Shown piece by piece: positions 62,098 to 64,000 of a stretch of DNA of 64,000 bases. The notes under the pieces were generated by a model. It saw only the letters and a list, made by a program, of their open reading frames with translations, searched no databases and was not told where the DNA came from. Within the stretch, counting starts at the first letter, position 1, and the number at the start of each line of letters is the position of its first letter. The DNA comes from Gemella sanguinis ATCC 700632 (GTDB lineage Bacteria > Bacillota > Bacilli > Staphylococcales > Gemellaceae), in the NCBI RefSeq assembly GCF_000701685.1, contig NZ_JNJO01000001.1:124001-188000 (forward strand), written 5' to 3'. The position numbers and the translations under genes were made by a program.

Positions 62098-62391
62098 ATG
62101 GAAAATAAAGACGAATATATTAAAAGGCAACTGTTAGAAGAACAGTTAGATGACAACAAAAAGAAGTTGAAAGAATTTGAACAATTAGAAGATTTAAATA
62201 ATAAAGAACAATCTCAAAGTCATAGATTAAAACAACAGTTACATCACTTGTTCGGAAGAGAGTATAGTAGACACATTGAACATATAGATTATTGTGAAGA
62301 ACAAAGTAGAAAAAATTTAGCAAAAACAAAAAATACTCTTCTAGATGAAGAGGCAGATCTTAAAATTAAGTATCAAAAACTAGAGAAATAG
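62098..62391 (+). CDS. LXG-associated coiled-coil protein, DUF3958-like (Lap2-type)
   Basis: A 97-residue, highly charged and probably entirely helical protein (RQLLEEQLDDNKKKLKEFEQLEDL, with LFGREYSRHIEHIDYCEEQSRK). Position as the second small gene before an LXG toxin and the overall character fit DUF3958 partners that complete the toxin-targeting complex. AAAAGGA precedes the ATG, and the toxin starts 11 bases after the stop. Confidence 0.75.
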   Translation: MENKDEYIKRQLLEEQLDDNKKKLKEFEQLEDLNNKEQSQSHRLKQQLHHLFGREYSRHIEHIDYCEEQSRKNLAKTKNTLLDEEADLKIKYQKLEK

Positions 62392-62402
62392 TAGGTGATA
62401 GT

Positions 62403-64000
62403 ATGAGTATAGATATGATATTAGGCTCGGCACGAAGCCAAACCAATAGTATAAAAAGTCTTACGACAAAGCAAATAGCAAGTTATGAAGAAATAGAAAG
62501 AGCCTTGTCTAATTTTGTTTTACAAACGAATAGTTTAAAAGGTGTAACATACGATAGTGCAAAAGCATATTGCAGTAGTGTATTAACTCCAGTGATTAGA
62601 GGTAGTATATTGCTAGATCAAGCAATAGCAAGATCTAATGAACAATATATAAATACATATATAGGTGAAGTGCATAGTGATTCGCTAAAACAAAGTGAAT
62701 TAGAAAGGTCAATAGAAGATACAAAAAGCCAAATAACTTTAAATGAGAATTTATTAAAAGAGAATCTATCACTAAATCCTCCCAATTTAAGTGAAGTAAG
62801 CAACCTACAAGACAAAATATCAAGTTATAGAAAAATTCAGCATGATCTTGAAGAAAAACTAAGAAAGTTATTAGCATTTAATGCGAAGTCACCAAGCTTC
62901 TTCCAAGAAATAGAATCTTTAAAGAATGCGGTTGATCAGGGGATGGAGCTAGCTAATAAGAGTTGGAGTCCAACGTCAAAATCCTTCTTACTACCTAGTA
63001 GAGAAGAAATGGGGTGGGCTGGTATAATAGAAGGTAAATGGGAAGAAAGAGACTATAGCCAAAATGAGCTTAACTATAAGGAATCTTTAAAAGGTCAATA
63101 TGGTTTTGATGATAAAACAGCAAGAATAATTATAAAACTTAGAAGAAATATATATAAAGATCCTAGAATAAAAGATGATAGAAAAGATTATGTATTTACA
63201 AGGTTGCTTGGTGGGTTGAGTTATGGTCATGAAGAAAATAGTTTATTGAATCAGACTATGTGGAATAATACAGCTGGTCTTGGTCAGCTGGAAAGTCAAG
63301 TTCCGGAATTTGCCTTTACTATAAAAGGTCAGTTAAAAGTATATGGTGGTTTAACAGATTCAGAGTATAATTATTTAAAATATAAAGTTAGAATACAACA
63401 TGGTGATTATAGTCCGCTCTCAGATGATAATAGAACAAACTATAAAAAAAATATGGAAGTTGCAATTGGATATACCCTAACAGAGGAAGAATTTAACAAG
63501 TTATGGAATAGTCAGGTAGATTCATTTAAAGATAAAACAGATTTTACGCACCAATATATCACAATGTCTACTCATTTGTATGGACAACTACGCCTCGCTG
63601 ATTTTATAGGGGGACATGAAAAAACTAATTATATATCAGGTTGGTTAGGTGATACAACAAATGCAGCTGGTGATCCCCCAAGCATAGGTAATGAGGACTA
63701 TAAGGCAGATTTAGATTCTGTTAATATAACAAGCTTAATGAAAAAAAATAACATTAGCTTTATTGAAGCAAGTAATAAATATTATAATAATTTAGGAAAT
63801 GGTATTTATAACCGAGCTGAAGAATTTAAAAAGAATATACCACTTAACAAAGTAGAAGATACAATATTCGAACAACTACGTGTATATTATGTAGATAAAG
63901 ATAATCAGCCAGTTAGTAAGCCTAGTACTATAGATGATATACAAAAAAATTATCCACAAACATATAACTTTATTAAGAGTTTAGAAAATAATCAAAATGA
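62403..64000 (+). CDS. LXG-domain type VII secretion toxin (3' end beyond the window)
   Basis: An open frame from ATG 62403 (AGGTGA upstream) to the window edge, at least 532 residues. Residues 1-200 are a typical LXG targeting domain: SLKGVTYDSAKAYCSSVLTPVIRGSILLDQA and a long coiled coil. The C-terminal toxin part has an acidic, aromatic cluster around Asp400 (RLADFIGGHEKT), Asp417 (SGWLGDTTN) and Asp432/436/438 (NEDYKADLDSVNI), plus His383 in DFTHQYITMSTHLYG. Length and an Asp-rich motif recall TelC, a lipid II phosphatase toxin of Streptococcus intermedius; this is from memory and unverified. An immunity gene is expected just past the edge. Confidence 0.82.
   Translation, partial: MSIDMILGSARSQTNSIKSLTTKQIASYEEIERALSNFVLQTNSLKGVTYDSAKAYCSSVLTPVIRGSILLDQAIARSNEQYINTYIGEVHSDSLKQSELERSIEDTKSQITLNENLLKENLSLNPPNLSEVSNLQDKISSYRKIQHDLEEKLRKLLAFNAKSPSFFQEIESLKNAVDQGMELANKSWSPTSKSFLLPSREEMGWAGIIEGKWEERDYSQNELNYKESLKGQYGFDDKTARIIIKLRRNIYKDPRIKDDRKDYVFTRLLGGLSYGHEENSLLNQTMWNNTAGLGQLESQVPEFAFTIKGQLKVYGGLTDSEYNYLKYKVRIQHGDYSPLSDDNRTNYKKNMEVAIGYTLTEEEFNKLWNSQVDSFKDKTDFTHQYITMSTHLYGQLRLADFIGGHEKTNYISGWLGDTTNAAGDPPSIGNEDYKADLDSVNITSLMKKNNISFIEASNKYYNNLGNGIYNRAEEFKKNIPLNKVEDTIFEQLRVYYVDKDNQPVSKPSTIDDIQKNYPQTYNFIKSLENNQN

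Noticed and set aside
62120-62877. Minus-strand frames opposite the LXG operon
   Set aside because: They are antisense to well-supported LXG and partner genes.

Overview
The window reads as chromosome of a low-GC Gram-positive (Firmicutes) bacterium. It is very AT-rich, with strong AGGAGG-type ribosome binding sites, sigma-A promoters, a T-box, CtsR operators, an LPXTG protein, lipoboxes and type VII (LXG) secretion genes. Gene content and style fit a Gemella-like organism. The genus is an inference from general familiarity, not a database match.

Layout. 0-6.4 kb: nicotinamidase, an ATP-grasp ligase paired with an HEAGH membrane protein, an HxlR regulator with a coupled unknown gene divergent from a nitroreductase, and an aldehyde dehydrogenase. 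6.4-14.3 kb: a tandem array of nine paralogous lipoproteins behind one good promoter and ended by one terminator. 14.8-19.3 kb: a sulfur module of two YeeE/YedE-type transporters and a CoA-disulfide-reductase/rhodanese fusion. 19.3-29.8 kb: two APC permeases, murF-ddl, uvrB, two unknown membrane proteins and an intact IS3-family element that seems to have landed in the loop of a convergent terminator. 30.3-37.2 kb: LPXTG adhesin, a CitA/CitB-type two-component system, an AEC permease and a D-2-hydroxyacid dehydrogenase. 37.2-39.8 kb: an array of small paralogous membrane proteins, several with their own promoter and terminator; one copy is frameshifted at a run of nine T. 39.8-44.6 kb: prmA and the T-box-controlled gatCAB operon, with an Asn specifier.

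The stretch 44.6-54.2 kb looks accessory: hicAB, an SOS-type cassette (S24 repressor, Y-family polymerase, YolD-like protein and a small unknown), a protein made of two duplicated halves, a degenerate repeated intergenic element, a 44-residue-repeat protein with a CtsR-like operator plus a DUF2513-like protein, and a type II restriction-modification pair. After a GNAT acetyltransferase, a nitroreductase and a SemiSWEET come CtsR-controlled clpB and an Asp/Glu racemase. From 59.9 kb to the right edge lies a type VII secretion toxin locus: two related proteins with internal repeats around a small unknown gene, two small LXG-partner genes, and an LXG toxin whose reading frame runs off the window.

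The most unusual content is the lipoprotein array with its mosaic subtypes, the membrane-protein cassette array with a possible homopolymer switch, the unknown repeat protein under a CtsR-like operator beside the restriction-modification genes, and the LXG locus.
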